This document shows, one piece after another, positions 1 through 10,400 of a DNA stretch of 39,899 nucleotides (position 1 is the first letter of the stretch; each line of letters opens with the position of its first letter). The stretch is taken from the NCBI GenBank assembly GCA_043808235.1, contig JAZDFC010000062.1, positions 1-39,899 on the forward strand, read 5' to 3'. A program made the translations under genes and the position numbers. Origin of the DNA: JAZDFC01 sp043808235. GTDB lineage: Bacteria > Bacteroidota > Ignavibacteria > Ignavibacteriales > Melioribacteraceae. The notes below the pieces were generated by a model that saw only the letters and a program-made list of their open reading frames with translations, was not told where the DNA came from and searched no databases.

Positions 1-43
1 GTATTCATACTTTATATCCTGGTAATAATATTTAAGAAGAAAT

Positions 44-65
44 CCCGGGAACTATTGTTCCCGGG
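44..65 (-). terminator. Rho-independent-like terminator of the flagellin gene
   Basis: A perfect 9-bp stem (CCCGGGAAC / GTTCCCGGG) with a 4-base loop lies 19 bases past the flagellin stop codon. On the minus strand it is followed by a T-rich stretch (ATTTCTTCTT) rather than a pure T run. Position and strength fit the transcript end of a highly expressed monocistronic flagellin gene. Bases 1-43 beyond it hold nothing I recognise. Confidence 0.75.
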
Positions 66-84
66 TAAAAAAAGAGAATTAAAT

Positions 85-888
85 TTACCTGAATAATGAA
101 AGTACTGCTTGCGGCGCTGTATTTAGCTGGGCCAACATAGAAATACCTATATTTTGAGCGATAGAGCCCTTGGTTGCGTTCATCTGCTCCAGAGCCATAT
201 CGGCATCGAATAATCGGCTGATACTTGAATTAGCATTGCTTAATGCAGCAGTTGTGTATGAGTCTTGAATATCCAATCTCTGGATATCATTACCAATACT
301 TCCAAGAGCATTAGTTACACTTGTAACTAAGGATGAAACATCCACTGTACTTGGGCTTGTTACTGAAGTAACACCCGATAAATCAAGTGTGCCAAGCGAT
401 GTTGTGTAGGCAAGTGTTATATCTTCACCTGTATTCACACCAGTTTGGAATTTGAATCCAGCGCTGAATTTGGTACCGCTTAACAGAGTAGTTCCGTTGA
501 ATTCAGTTCTGCTCATGATATTGCTAATTTCACTACCAAGAGCTTCAATATCACTTGCTAATGATGATTCACTCTTCGTTGGATCAGTGGCATCAGCAAT
601 TTTTGCCTTGATTTGGTTTAGCAAATCACCGACGTTTTGTAAAGCAGCTTCTGCTGTTGACAAAAAGTCTTTAGCAGCAGAAATGTTGCCCTGAGCAGCT
701 TTCATCTGAGAAACTTTTCCTTCCAAAGATTTTCCAACGTTGTAACCGGATGTATCATCAGCTACAGTGTTGATTCTTTTTTGGGTTGCCAAACGCAGTT
801 GAGCTTTAAAAGTTTCTTTGTTGACTTTTGCAAGCGCGTTGTAGGCGTTCATCGCGCCTGTGTTTGAGTTGATGTTGAATATTGACAT
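85..888 (-). CDS. fliC: Flagellin (short, D0/D1 type)
   Basis: Structural subunit of the flagellar filament, exported by the flagellar type III system and polymerised outside the cell. The 267 residues contain the N-terminal flagellin domain (about 5-140; LRLATQKRIN and DDTSGYNVG match the usual LRINSAKDD block) and the C-terminal domain (about 190-267; LFDADMALEQMNATK, then MLAQLNTAPQAVLSLFR). The short connecting region (about 137-192) is rich in Ser and Thr, a typical place for O-glycans. At 267 residues it is near the minimum length of the family, with no large D2/D3 domains. The ATG at 888 is preceded by a strong CGGAGG (894-899). It has its own sigma-28-like promoter and a terminator. 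It is the only flagellar gene in the window and sits just downstream of a 27-kb glycan gene cluster, which makes it a candidate acceptor (inference). Confidence 0.95.
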   Translation of the reverse strand: MSIFNINSNTGAMNAYNALAKVNKETFKAQLRLATQKRINTVADDTSGYNVGKSLEGKVSQMKAAQGNISAAKDFLSTAEAALQNVGDLLNQIKAKIADATDPTKSESSLASDIEALGSEISNIMSRTEFNGTTLLSGTKFSAGFKFQTGVNTGEDITLAYTTSLGTLDLSGVTSVTSPSTVDVSSLVTSVTNALGSIGNDIQRLDIQDSYTTAALSNANSSISRLFDADMALEQMNATKGSIAQNIGISMLAQLNTAPQAVLSLFR

Positions 889-893
889 TTTAA

Positions 894-942
894 CCTCCGT
901 GTATATTGTTATTATAATATTGTTAGGCTTCCTTGCCTAACA
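894..942 (-). promoter_or_regulatory. Flagellin mRNA leader: hairpin with GGA loop plus GGA-containing ribosome binding site
   Basis: In the flagellin leader a perfect 8-bp stem (TGTTAGGC / GCCTAACA, 921-942) displays the 6-base loop AAGGAA on the minus strand. About 30 bases further on, the ribosome binding site is CGGAGG (894-899). Two GGA motifs, one in a hairpin loop and one in the Shine-Dalgarno sequence, is the arrangement recognised by CsrA in leaders such as Bacillus subtilis hag. The hairpin and motifs are seen directly. CsrA binding is inference, and no csrA or fliW is in the window. It could instead be an mRNA-stabilising 5' hairpin. Confidence 0.5.
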
Positions 943-964
943 TTTTATTTAATTCTCATACTCA

Positions 965-992
965 TTATCGACGGAGGGGGTAAAAAAGTTTA
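965..992 (-). promoter_or_regulatory. Sigma-28 (FliA)-type promoter for flagellin
   Basis: On the minus strand the sequence reads TAAA (992-989), 16 bases, then GTCGATAA (972-965). The sigma-28 consensus is TAAA-N15-GCCGATAA, so the -10 box matches 7 of 8 positions and the spacer is one base longer. Transcription would start near 958, giving a leader of about 70 bases that contains the hairpin at 921-942. Location and match make this the likely flagellin promoter. Confidence 0.8.
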
Positions 993-1051
993 GTAGTTAA
1001 ATAGGAATTATTTTTAAAATGTTTTAAAAGTCCGCCACATCATTGCTTGGC

Positions 1052-2566
1052 TTAATAATTGGTCAATTTTCCCTTTATTATTTGCAGCCTCGACATTACC
1101 TCCGGCAAGTTTGCAAATTCTTTCTCAGCATCGGAAATGACGCCTGTCACTTTCGTCCAATTTCCCATTCTAAAGTAAGCGGATATTAAATAAAAATATG
1201 TGGAAGGGTCCTTTTCCTCGGAGTCCACTACTTTATTGAATACATTTACAGCGGATTCATAATCCGAGAGTGATATATAAGTTAATCCAAGCAGGTTATT
1301 TAATTTATTGTTTGAACCGACTAACTCTGCAATCTTTTTTATAATTAAGAGCCTTAATTCATATTGTTTGTAATTTCCAAGAAGCGTAATAAGCAAATTA
1401 GAATTAACACTATTAATAACGCTGGAATATTCTGAAATTTTTGTTTGCGATAATTCCTCATTATTAAGCAGCGCCTTAATAAGCTTTAATTCGTTAATTC
1501 CATTTTTATCGAGTTGCTTGTTTTTTAACGCCTCGAGTCTGCTGTAATAAAAATTAAAATTTTCAATATCGCCGTTTCGAACTGAAAGATCGATACCCTG
1601 GTAAATAATTAATTCCTCGTTAACCATAATATCGAATATTATTGCCACTTTACCTTTGAGCAGTCTTATGTTTTCATCATAAGCCTGCCTGCATAATAAA
1701 GCCGCTTCATTTTTATTCCCAAGTTTTTGGTGAATCTGCGAAGCGACCATTAATAGCAGCGGCTGGGATTTTGAAATCGCCAATCCTTTATTTACAAGCT
1801 CAAGCGCTTCCGTAACGTTATTTTTATCGTTTTCAATTCCGGCAATAAAACGGTAAGCAATTGCACGATATTCTTTCATAAAATTTTCATCGTCCGCAAA
1901 TGTTCTGAAGTATTCAACCGCTTTTTCTTTATCATTCAATATTCCATAAGATTGAGCAATTTGAAATGCTACATACGGATCGCGTCCATTGCTGTATTCT
2001 CCAAGAAGAATCTCGAGATTGCGCCCGGCTTTTAACTGTAAATCTTCATTCGAAATATCATAACCGAGGTGATCAATTAATATTCCGGACTGGCTGAATT
2101 GGAAATTCAACTCTATCAAGCTATCTACAATTTGTTCGTGTACTTTCCCGGTGAACCGGGCTTTCGGATGATTACGGAAAAGTCTAATATACTGCATTAT
2201 ATTGGGGAATCCACCTTGTTTGCTTTCGCTTTTTACGATGCAGTTGACACCTTCCTTTTTATCGGTAAGAATTATTTTTTTTAATTCCTTTCTCGAACCA
2301 TCTGATAGACGTTCGTCTGCATCAAGATATAAAATCCATTTACCGGTAGATTTTGATAAGGCATAATTTCTTGCGGCTGAAAAATCACTAATCCAATCAA
2401 AGTGAAAAATCTTTGCACCGTATTTCTTTGCTATTTCGATCGTTTTATCAGTTGAACCAGTATCAACAACTACAATCTCATCTGCTATGTTCTTTACGGA
2501 TTCAAGGCAACCTTCAAGAAATTTTTCTTCATTTTTTACAATCATACTCAGTGTAAGTCGCGGCAC
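1052..2566 (-). CDS. GT2 glycosyltransferase with C-terminal TPR repeats
   Basis: Inverting-type family 2 glycosyltransferase that would transfer a sugar from a nucleotide donor in the cytoplasm. The N-terminal GT-A domain (about 1-200) begins LTLSMIVKNEE, has VVVDTGSTDKT at the nucleotide-binding strand and the metal-binding DADERLS. The remainder to residue 504 is helical with TPR-like repeats (for example PSTYFYLISAYFRMGNW near the end). The start is GTG at 2566, preceded by AAGGAT about eight bases upstream, and it lies 15 bases after the stop of the preceding fusion gene, so it is the last gene of the glycan operon. GT2-TPR proteins often act on protein acceptors, and this one is the nearest neighbour of flagellin; a flagellin transferase role is attractive but not shown. 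Confidence 0.88.
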   Translation of the reverse strand: MPRLTLSMIVKNEEKFLEGCLESVKNIADEIVVVDTGSTDKTIEIAKKYGAKIFHFDWISDFSAARNYALSKSTGKWILYLDADERLSDGSRKELKKIILTDKKEGVNCIVKSESKQGGFPNIMQYIRLFRNHPKARFTGKVHEQIVDSLIELNFQFSQSGILIDHLGYDISNEDLQLKAGRNLEILLGEYSNGRDPYVAFQIAQSYGILNDKEKAVEYFRTFADDENFMKEYRAIAYRFIAGIENDKNNVTEALELVNKGLAISKSQPLLLMVASQIHQKLGNKNEAALLCRQAYDENIRLLKGKVAIIFDIMVNEELIIYQGIDLSVRNGDIENFNFYYSRLEALKNKQLDKNGINELKLIKALLNNEELSQTKISEYSSVINSVNSNLLITLLGNYKQYELRLLIIKKIAELVGSNNKLNNLLGLTYISLSDYESAVNVFNKVVDSEEKDPSTYFYLISAYFRMGNWTKVTGVISDAEKEFANLPEVMSRLQIIKGKLTNY

Positions 2567-2581
2567 AATAGAATCCTTAGT

Positions 2582-5500
2582 TTATTTTTCAATTAACGAG
2601 TTATGGGCTTCTTCCAACCCGAGAAGTTTGTTTACTTGTGCAAGCCCATCAATCGCTTTTATATTTGACAGATCATTTTTTACAGCCCATTCAAACATTA
2701 ACTTGCTGCCTTCATATTGCTGCAAAGCATACATTACCTGTGCAAGTCCGAGGCATGCCGAGGACGAAGAAGGAACTAATTCCAATTCCTGCTCGAAATA
2801 GATTTGGGCATTTTGAAAATCGCCAAGTATCATTGAAATGTTACCGGCTAAATTCAATAGCACATTAAATTCATAACCGCGTTTATCTTTGGCAGTTTTA
2901 AAAGATTCCACTGCTTTTCGAATTTCGATGTTTGCAAGGTTGAAATCTTTTTCTTCCACATGAATTACGAATCTATCAATGCTTGATGAAAATGTTTCCA
3001 TATTAATAGGATAACTGATATTCCTGTTCTTTATCTGTTTACCTGCAAGCCAGATTTCATCAGGATTAGCGCCCCATTTATCGACAAATATTTTTTGATT
3101 TTCGTTGAGCCGGGCTGCATATTTTTCATTTCCGTCCGCTTTGAAGCTTTTTGATCCGTAATGATGAATAAATACATCTTTCGCAATGACTGTTTTATAA
3201 CCCGCAATTTGAGCGCGAAGACAAAAATCGTCATCCTCAAAATTTCCGGGAGAGAAGCGTTCATCCAATCCGCCGATTTTTTCGAGGACTTCCCTTTTTA
3301 TTAATGTGCAAAGAAAAGCGACTCGCGGGAATTGGACAATTTCTCCTTTGTTCTGCTTCTGTACTTTGTTCGCATAATTCAACATTCCCCGTACATCTTT
3401 GTAAACAGCATTTCGATCTATCTGGAACCCGCTAACATCGTTGCTAATTGGACCAACTATTCCAATCTTTTCATCGTCATCGGCTATTTCAATCATTTTC
3501 TCTACCCAGTTTTTAGTAACAACCGTATCATTATTCAGCAAGAGAACATACCGCCCCCGGCTTTCAATTATACCCTGATTAGCGGCTTTAGTAAATCCCA
3601 CATTAGCACTATTAGCGATAAATCTAAAATTTTTATTCCCATCGCATAATTCGCCTATCCATTCGAGTGTTGAATCCTGAGAAGCATTGTCAACAAAAAT
3701 TATTTCGTAATTTGTGGTAGTGTATATAATAATGCTTTCAACGCATTCTTTTGTGTATTTCAACTGATTGTATGTAATTAAAACAATAGAAACTTCCGGT
3801 TCTACATTTACCGGAGTTTGTAATTCATTTGTAGAATTGAGTTCAGTTTCAACCCCAATGCATTGAATTTGATAAAGCTTTAAACGAGATTCGATATCCC
3901 ACGTGTTTCCCTCGATATTTTTTATCAGTTGATCTTTTATACCATGCAATTCACTTTCAACCGGTATTTCTTTTGGTTTTGCCTGCAAATAATTTTTATC
4001 AGTATAAATAAAAAGATCGAGGGCTTGTTTAATCTGAGTGTTTTTGTTTGTTAATATTTCTGCTATGCTTTTTATAAACGATTCATTGTTGCTAATATTT
4101 GTAAAATTGTTTGCGCCCTTTAGAACTTTTGTTTTGACTACGAAACAAATTCCATTTATTGATTGAACTGAAACATCCGCACCTATAAAATGCCGGAAAT
4201 TATGTTCAATGTTTTCAAAGTCATCCGATTTAATATGAGTGAAATATTTCTGAAGCAGTTCGTTATAATCGTCGCGATCATTAAGTGCATTAACCCCCTC
4301 TGCTTGAGGATACCACTTAAAATAATTTTCAAGTTTTTCTATCCACCGGTAAGGCCGGGTATAAACATCCCGTGTAATGATAACATGTTCGGTTTTTAGT
4401 TCGGTGATAATTGCAGAAATATCACTGCTATTCTCCCAACTTATCCACTTAGTAATTTTGAGTTTAGCAATATTATATCCCGGCTTATAATTTGCAAACA
4501 CATAAACAAATAGTCCAGCCGACGGATTAGTCAAATACAGGCTGTTAACAATCATTTCTATTTCATCACAAGTTCTTTCAGCGTTGCTTAATAGGAAAAC
4601 GGTAATTCCTTTCTGCTGAATATCATCTAAAACCTTATCGTTTATCAAATCGTCAATCGCTTCGGCCGCTCTTTGTGCGGCTTTACCATCCCTTCCAAAA
4701 CACAACATTTCAGCATAATGCTTTCTTTTTTCTTCAAACTCATGCGGATTATTCAAGCTTAGTTTAAGTGCAAATTTTAATTCCTCGAAACTGCTAACAA
4801 CTTTACATGCGTCGCGCACTTTATATTCAATATCTTCAGGATCATAGTACGCATATTCGCTCGTCCGCGGATTGTTAAAAACGATTACCGGTTTATTCAA
4901 AAACAAGAACTCAACCGCCGCCGATGAAACATCGCTTATCATTACGTCAGCCGCCATCATGGATGGAGTTAAATCCAGGTCATCAATGAAAAGTATTTTT
5001 CTATTATTCCGGCTAAGTTCTTTGTACATATTCACATATACAATATCCGTCATGCTGTGCAGCTTAATCAGCAGTATTGCATTTTCATCGACAAGGTCCT
5101 TTATTTTATCCTGAATAATAGGGATACTCGATAATTCCGGATTAAAAGTGGGTGCATAAAGAATTATTTTCTTTGTTTCATCAATTTTATTAGCTGTACA
5201 AAAATCGCTTCGCTTAACAGCACCGGGTCCAAACATTTTATCGGACTTAATAAATCCTGTTGCGACAATAGGGACGAAAACATTTTTTTTAAGAATTTCT
5301 TTATGCCATTCACCCGGAACACAAATTAAATCCGCAAGATTTTCTCTTCGCACGATTGGCGCGTCCCGGTAAAATCCACCTTTGCTAATTATACCATGAC
5401 CAACATTTACAATTTTACCACAGTTTTTCAAAGAGAAGCTGACATCAGCGACAACGGTTATATCCGGTTTAAATACTTCCGGGTCTTCAAAAAAATTACT

Positions 5501-6412
5501 TTTTTGCCGTAGCCTGCTTATTTCCTTTTCCCGCAAACCAATGCCCACCTGCCCGTCTTTTGGAACGACAAATTCGGGGGCGGAAAATGCGAGTTCGTAT
5601 TTATAATTTTTTTTTAAATAATCATGAATCGGCTCAAGAAAAGGAAGATGAAGATCGCGTTCAACATAAAATAGTATTTTTTTCTTTGCTTCAATTGATA
5701 CCGATTCACCAAATAATTTTCGTGCTTTTTCGAGATCGGCCGGAAAATCTACTTCAATTGTTTTTAGATCCGATATATCAACTGCGGTTAATGTCACTTT
5801 CTTGGTTATTTTATCGAGAGCGTATTCAAAATACTCTTTCAATAATTTTTCTTTAACAATAGTTTCTTCCAGCGCTTTTTTAAAATCGGAAAATATATCT
5901 TTGGAAAATTTTGCTATACCTACAAATTCACCGTACGCCTTTGACACGGAAACTTTTTTACTAATTGCAGTTATTCTTTTTTTTACCAATGTAACTTTAA
6001 CTTCCTCTTCGCCGCATTTTTTCTTTTCAACCGCAAGTGCGTTTTTGTGTTTGCTATGAATAAGCCTCATTAACATTTCGGGATCGAACAATACATCGCC
6101 GTTTAGATATATAAATTCATCGTTCATTTCCTTCTTTGCTAGTAAAAGTGAATATGCGGTGTTTGTGGTTTGATACGCATCGTTTTCGATAAAAACAAAA
6201 TTCAGGTCGGAATATTTTTTTACATATTCTTTAATTTTTTCTTTTAAATGACCGACAACAATAACAATGTCAGTAATTCCAGCTTGCCGCAGAGCATCCA
6301 ATTGAAAATCGATTATTTTCCGTTCGCCGATATCGATCAAACATTTGTGGTTGTCATCCGTGAAAGGTGCAAGCCTACTGCCTTTACCGGCATTAAGAAT
6401 TATTGCTTTCAT
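2582..6412 (-). CDS. Multidomain protein: sugar/alditol nucleotidyltransferase, CDP-glycerol glycerophosphotransferase-like, GT2, TPR
   Basis: 1276 residues with four recognisable parts. (1) About 1-235: LicC/PntC-like nucleotidyltransferase (AIILNAGKGSRL, LNGDVLFD, AYGEFVGIAKF, EVDFPADLEKAR), a fold that makes CDP-choline and similar activated head groups. (2) About 240-595: CDP-glycerol glycerophosphotransferase-type GT-B domain (VGHGIISKGGF near 340, LLIKLHS, MISDVSSAAVEFLFLNKP near 490). (3) About 600-810: divergent segment, GT-A-like in feel but without a clear DxD. (4) About 870-1120: GT2 domain (VSIVLITYNQ, VDNASQDST, LLNNDTVV, EDDDFCLRA). (5) About 1137-1276: TPR-like tail. ATG at 6412 has AAGGGA six bases upstream. 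Fusion of a putative activating enzyme to the transferase that could use its product suggests substrate channelling (inference). The exact nucleotide-linked donor cannot be read from sequence. Confidence 0.9.
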   Translation of the reverse strand: MKAIILNAGKGSRLAPFTDDNHKCLIDIGERKIIDFQLDALRQAGITDIVIVVGHLKEKIKEYVKKYSDLNFVFIENDAYQTTNTAYSLLLAKKEMNDEFIYLNGDVLFDPEMLMRLIHSKHKNALAVEKKKCGEEEVKVTLVKKRITAISKKVSVSKAYGEFVGIAKFSKDIFSDFKKALEETIVKEKLLKEYFEYALDKITKKVTLTAVDISDLKTIEVDFPADLEKARKLFGESVSIEAKKKILFYVERDLHLPFLEPIHDYLKKNYKYELAFSAPEFVVPKDGQVGIGLREKEISRLRQKSNFFEDPEVFKPDITVVADVSFSLKNCGKIVNVGHGIISKGGFYRDAPIVRRENLADLICVPGEWHKEILKKNVFVPIVATGFIKSDKMFGPGAVKRSDFCTANKIDETKKIILYAPTFNPELSSIPIIQDKIKDLVDENAILLIKLHSMTDIVYVNMYKELSRNNRKILFIDDLDLTPSMMAADVMISDVSSAAVEFLFLNKPVIVFNNPRTSEYAYYDPEDIEYKVRDACKVVSSFEELKFALKLSLNNPHEFEEKRKHYAEMLCFGRDGKAAQRAAEAIDDLINDKVLDDIQQKGITVFLLSNAERTCDEIEMIVNSLYLTNPSAGLFVYVFANYKPGYNIAKLKITKWISWENSSDISAIITELKTEHVIITRDVYTRPYRWIEKLENYFKWYPQAEGVNALNDRDDYNELLQKYFTHIKSDDFENIEHNFRHFIGADVSVQSINGICFVVKTKVLKGANNFTNISNNESFIKSIAEILTNKNTQIKQALDLFIYTDKNYLQAKPKEIPVESELHGIKDQLIKNIEGNTWDIESRLKLYQIQCIGVETELNSTNELQTPVNVEPEVSIVLITYNQLKYTKECVESIIIYTTTNYEIIFVDNASQDSTLEWIGELCDGNKNFRFIANSANVGFTKAANQGIIESRGRYVLLLNNDTVVTKNWVEKMIEIADDDEKIGIVGPISNDVSGFQIDRNAVYKDVRGMLNYANKVQKQNKGEIVQFPRVAFLCTLIKREVLEKIGGLDERFSPGNFEDDDFCLRAQIAGYKTVIAKDVFIHHYGSKSFKADGNEKYAARLNENQKIFVDKWGANPDEIWLAGKQIKNRNISYPINMETFSSSIDRFVIHVEEKDFNLANIEIRKAVESFKTAKDKRGYEFNVLLNLAGNISMILGDFQNAQIYFEQELELVPSSSSACLGLAQVMYALQQYEGSKLMFEWAVKNDLSNIKAIDGLAQVNKLLGLEEAHNSLIEK

Positions 6413-6446
6413 ACATTCCCTTGTGCTTCGTTCCGTAAAGTATTTA

Positions 6447-7424
6447 CTATATTTTATACTGTGTTAAGCATGTAATAAATTTATCTGCGATATTATAACC
6501 GTTCGGTTCAAAAATTATTTTTGTAATTATTGAAAACAAAGGTATCGAGACATTCAAATCATCGAGGCCGACAATTGTTTTTGTCATCTGCACACCTTCG
6601 ACTACCATTCCTACTTCTTTTAACGCTTCTTCAGTTTTATATCCTTTGCCGAGTAAATAACCGAATTTTCTGTTACGGCTGTTTTTACTTAAACACGTTG
6701 CTATCAAATCGCCAAGCCCGGCAATTCCATAAATAGTCTTCTGCTGTATTCCTAAAAATTCCGCTATCGCAACGAACTCTCGTAAACCGTATGTCATAAG
6801 CAGCGCAGTAAAATTGTCACCCAAATCCAATCCGTCGGCAATACCAACCCCAATTGCAATTATTCCTTTTAACGCGGCACAGAGTTCTATTCCTTTTATA
6901 TCGCGGGAAACTTCAAAAGCGAGAAGATCATTTTTCAAATATTTCACAACTCTTGTAACCGCAATTAAATTTTCGGAAGCGAGTACAGCTTTTGTAGGTT
7001 TACCTTGAGCCAACTCGCGTGCAATGTTTGGCCCGGAAAGCGCAATTAAGGGTGAGTCGGGAAGTTTCGCATTTATTACTTCTCCCATTGTACGCATTGT
7101 TTGATGCTCAAACCCTTTGGTTGCGCAAATGATAGTCTGACCGTTCATTCTATTTTTAAGTTCATCGGCAACCCCCGGCAGTGCACTTGAGGGCACGACA
7201 AGCAATACAATATCATCACTGTCTATTTCAACCGAAAAAGATTTTACAGCAATAATATTCTTCGAGAGTTTTAGTCCCGGCAGGTACATTTTATTTTCGG
7301 AATCGGAGTTTATACTTTGCGCATGTTTGATGGTGTGAGTCCATAAAAGAACTTCGTTCTCTTTCGAAAACAGATGCGCGAGAGTTGTACCCCAATTGCC
7401 GGCGCCGATTATATGTAATTTCAT
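6447..7424 (-). CDS. gpsA: NAD(P)H-dependent glycerol-3-phosphate dehydrogenase
   Basis: Reduces dihydroxyacetone phosphate to sn-glycerol 3-phosphate in the cytoplasm. The 325 residues show the Rossmann motif IGAGNWGTTLA (6-16), ICATKGFE (99-106), LSGPNIARELAQG (129-141), the catalytic lysine in CAALKG (K186; the usual ALKN is ALKG here), and IYGIAGLGDLIATC. Length is normal for GpsA. It lies between the 4982-residue assembly protein (nine bases after its stop) and the nucleotidyltransferase-glycerophosphotransferase fusion (34 bases before its start). Its product is the precursor of CDP-glycerol and also of phospholipids, so the location suggests dedicated supply of glycerol phosphate to the three glycerophosphotransferase domains nearby. 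It may equally be the cell's only gpsA. Confidence 0.95.
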   Translation of the reverse strand: MKLHIIGAGNWGTTLAHLFSKENEVLLWTHTIKHAQSINSDSENKMYLPGLKLSKNIIAVKSFSVEIDSDDIVLLVVPSSALPGVADELKNRMNGQTIICATKGFEHQTMRTMGEVINAKLPDSPLIALSGPNIARELAQGKPTKAVLASENLIAVTRVVKYLKNDLLAFEVSRDIKGIELCAALKGIIAIGVGIADGLDLGDNFTALLMTYGLREFVAIAEFLGIQQKTIYGIAGLGDLIATCLSKNSRNRKFGYLLGKGYKTEEALKEVGMVVEGVQMTKTIVGLDDLNVSIPLFSIITKIIFEPNGYNIADKFITCLTQYKI

Positions 7425-7433
7425 TGATGTACT

Positions 7434-10400
7434 CTATTTAATTTCAGTCAATAATAATTCTCTATTTAATCTATTGCTACAAAGTTCCAACGCCGCATTA
7501 ATAATTTTTGCGCATGCGTTGCCGCTATATTTATTTGCAAGTATTTGATCGGTATAATATTTCCGTTTCTGTTTAAATTCTTCAGGATATACTAAAGATC
7601 TTTCCACGGCTTTTTTCATTTCTTCTAAGTTTGTTACTTGTATTCCTATATCGCGCCATTTGAATTCCATGTCGGATGGATTGTAATATTTATACTTTTT
7701 CCAATCGGGATTATTAAACAATATCAACGGTTTATCGAGCGCTGCAAATTCCATCATTGCTGATGACACATCGGATATCATTATATCTGCAACAGCCATA
7801 AATGGCGTGATATCGAGCTCATCAATATATATTACGCGCGCATCTTTCTTAAATAATTGACGATACATTTCCATGTATTCTTTTTTTGTACTGCCGTGTA
7901 ATTTTACAAGTAGAAATGTTTTATCGTCCGGGATTACTTCATTAATTCTATCCAATGCATAAGGAATCGCAGAAAGTTCGTCGTTAAAAGTTGGGGCGAA
8001 AAGTATGTACTTGTAATCGTCGGGAAATTTGTATTTTCCAAGGACCCATTTCCTATTAATGTTTTCCGAAAACAGACCGTCCAATTTTGCCATGCCGGTT
8101 GCGACTACAGGTTTGGTAATTATTTTATTCATTATTTTTTTATGAAATTCACCGGGCACACAAACAAGATCGGCGGATTCCTCTCTTCGTGCTAAATCAG
8201 TATCGGTGTAATACTGACCTTTCGAAAGTATGCCGTGACCGACGTGCACAACTTTACCACAATTTTGAACGAACTCATAACATGAATCAGCAATTATTGT
8301 AATATCAGGTTCATACTCCTGTGGATTAATATACAGCTGCTCTCCGAAATTCTTAAGAACAATAAGTTCGTCATCTGTGAATCCGGCCCGGATAGCGGGT
8401 GCATATCGCATAAAACCGAATGCAATTTTAACATCGGGATAGTTTTGTTTTAGGTGGTAATAGATTGGAGAAAGAATCGGTATATGCACATTTTTATAAA
8501 AGTAGAATAGTATTTTCAAAGAATCCGATTCTTTATCTAATGTTGAACGGTTAAGCCTGCTTTTATTTAATCTATTTATAATGTCGATTTCTCTTTTAAG
8601 AATCGGACTTAAAAGATTATCCTCTTTCAAAACATCCAACACTTTTTGCTTGTAACTACTATCGTAAAATCTATCGGCTACACTCTGCGCTGCGATCATA
8701 ACAAATTCTTTTATTTTAATATTAAGCCGCACGATATCTTCAAGCAGCAACTCAAAAAGTTCCGGATAAAATGCACGACTGATAATCTTTTGAATAAGCT
8801 TTGTTCGTTCTTCCGGTTTTACTAAAAACCGATAATCCCAAACTTGAGTAACTTCATCTTTCAAATTTTTATTTGTTTGTGTATAGAACAAAGAGAGGCT
8901 TGCATATATATCTTGATTAGCTGATAAATGGGCAAAGAACTCCAGGTAGCTATTGAATTTTGTGAAATCAAAGGCACTACGACGAATAAAAAGCAACGCC
9001 GGAACACTTGATATTTTTGCTAGTTTGCTAGTTTCTTTACACTGATATTTATTAATAAACTCATATGCAAACCTTTCATTCTTGTTATTGTCATCGGCTG
9101 GAATATAATTTTTATAATCGATCTGAGGATTATTCGAGTCCGTCAAGCCGGTGAATACATTTATATCCGGATTTAAAAGAAAAGATTTGTAAGTGATATA
9201 GTCGAAATTTTTATAGAGATTTACTCCTTCCTCAATAACACCAATATAATTTCCTGTTGAGTTACGGATTCCGCTGAGAATAGGATCGCTAACATTATTC
9301 AAATCGATAATATTAAGTGAATAATATTCGCCGGAATTTTTTAGTTCCTCAATTAAGTCGTTGCTTGGTTTGTCATTAGATTTAACAATCACAAATTCTA
9401 TCGGCATAACTGAATAAAATTTTATGAAATGAACTAATCTCCGGACAAATATTATATTGTGCGAATTCAACATCATTACAATCGAGAGAACCGGCAATTC
9501 AATATTTTTTTGATCGAGCAGGGAGAGGGTTTCCTTCCAAACATTTTCCGACGCGCTGCCATTTAAATCTGCGAATAGTTGTCGTGCATAATTATTTCGA
9601 ACTTCAGATTTGCCGTCGCCATTTTTTAAAATTCGTTTCAGTTCTTTTAACATTTGATCAAAGGAAGATACGCGTGTTCCTAAATCCCGCCATGCATATT
9701 CAATATTATTAGGGTCGTAACCGTGATAATTTTTAACATTCGGATTATCGTAAAGAATAACCGGCTTATCCATTGCCATAAATTCCATGAACGCAGAAGA
9801 CACATCGGAAATCATAATATCGGCTCCCCCGATATACCGGGCTAAATTCGTATCTTCAATAAATATTATGTTTTTCGCTGGGCCGGCAATTTCCCTGTAT
9901 TTTTGAATTAATTCCGGCTGAGTTGAACCATGCAATTTTATAAGCACATAAAAATTTTGATTATCGAGCAAGTGGAATTTATCCACGAAATTATACAGCG
10001 AGCTTAAATCGATATTAAAAGTCGGTGCGTATAAAACAATTTTTTTATTAAAGTTTAGATTCAGCAGTCTGCACAAACCTTCTCTGCTGTAATCTCCCCT
10101 GAATACAGGATCTAATTTCGGCATCCCGGTCGGGACCACACGAGTTTTTAATATTTGATTAAACTGATTTGCGGCGTAATCGCCCGGCACGCATAAAAGA
10201 TCGACCCAGTTTTCCCTTTCTGTCCAAAAGCTTTCGGTAAAGTAGTAACCTTTTGAAATCGTACCATGACCAACATTCACAATTTTTCCGCATCCGTATA
10301 CTTTGCCTGCAATTGTATCAGCAATAAAGGTTACATCGGCATTTGCATCCTGCGGATGAGCAATAACCCGTTCACCGAGATTCATTAATTTATCAATCAA

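Noticed and set aside
452..694. Antisense 80-codon frame opposite flagellin
   Set aside because: No ribosome binding site, no domain, and the sense strand is an unmistakable flagellin.
1011..1028. AT-only inverted repeat as terminator of the glycan operon
   Set aside because: TTTTAAAATGTTTTAAAA has no GC stem and would be unstable; it may simply be AT-rich DNA upstream of the flagellin promoter.
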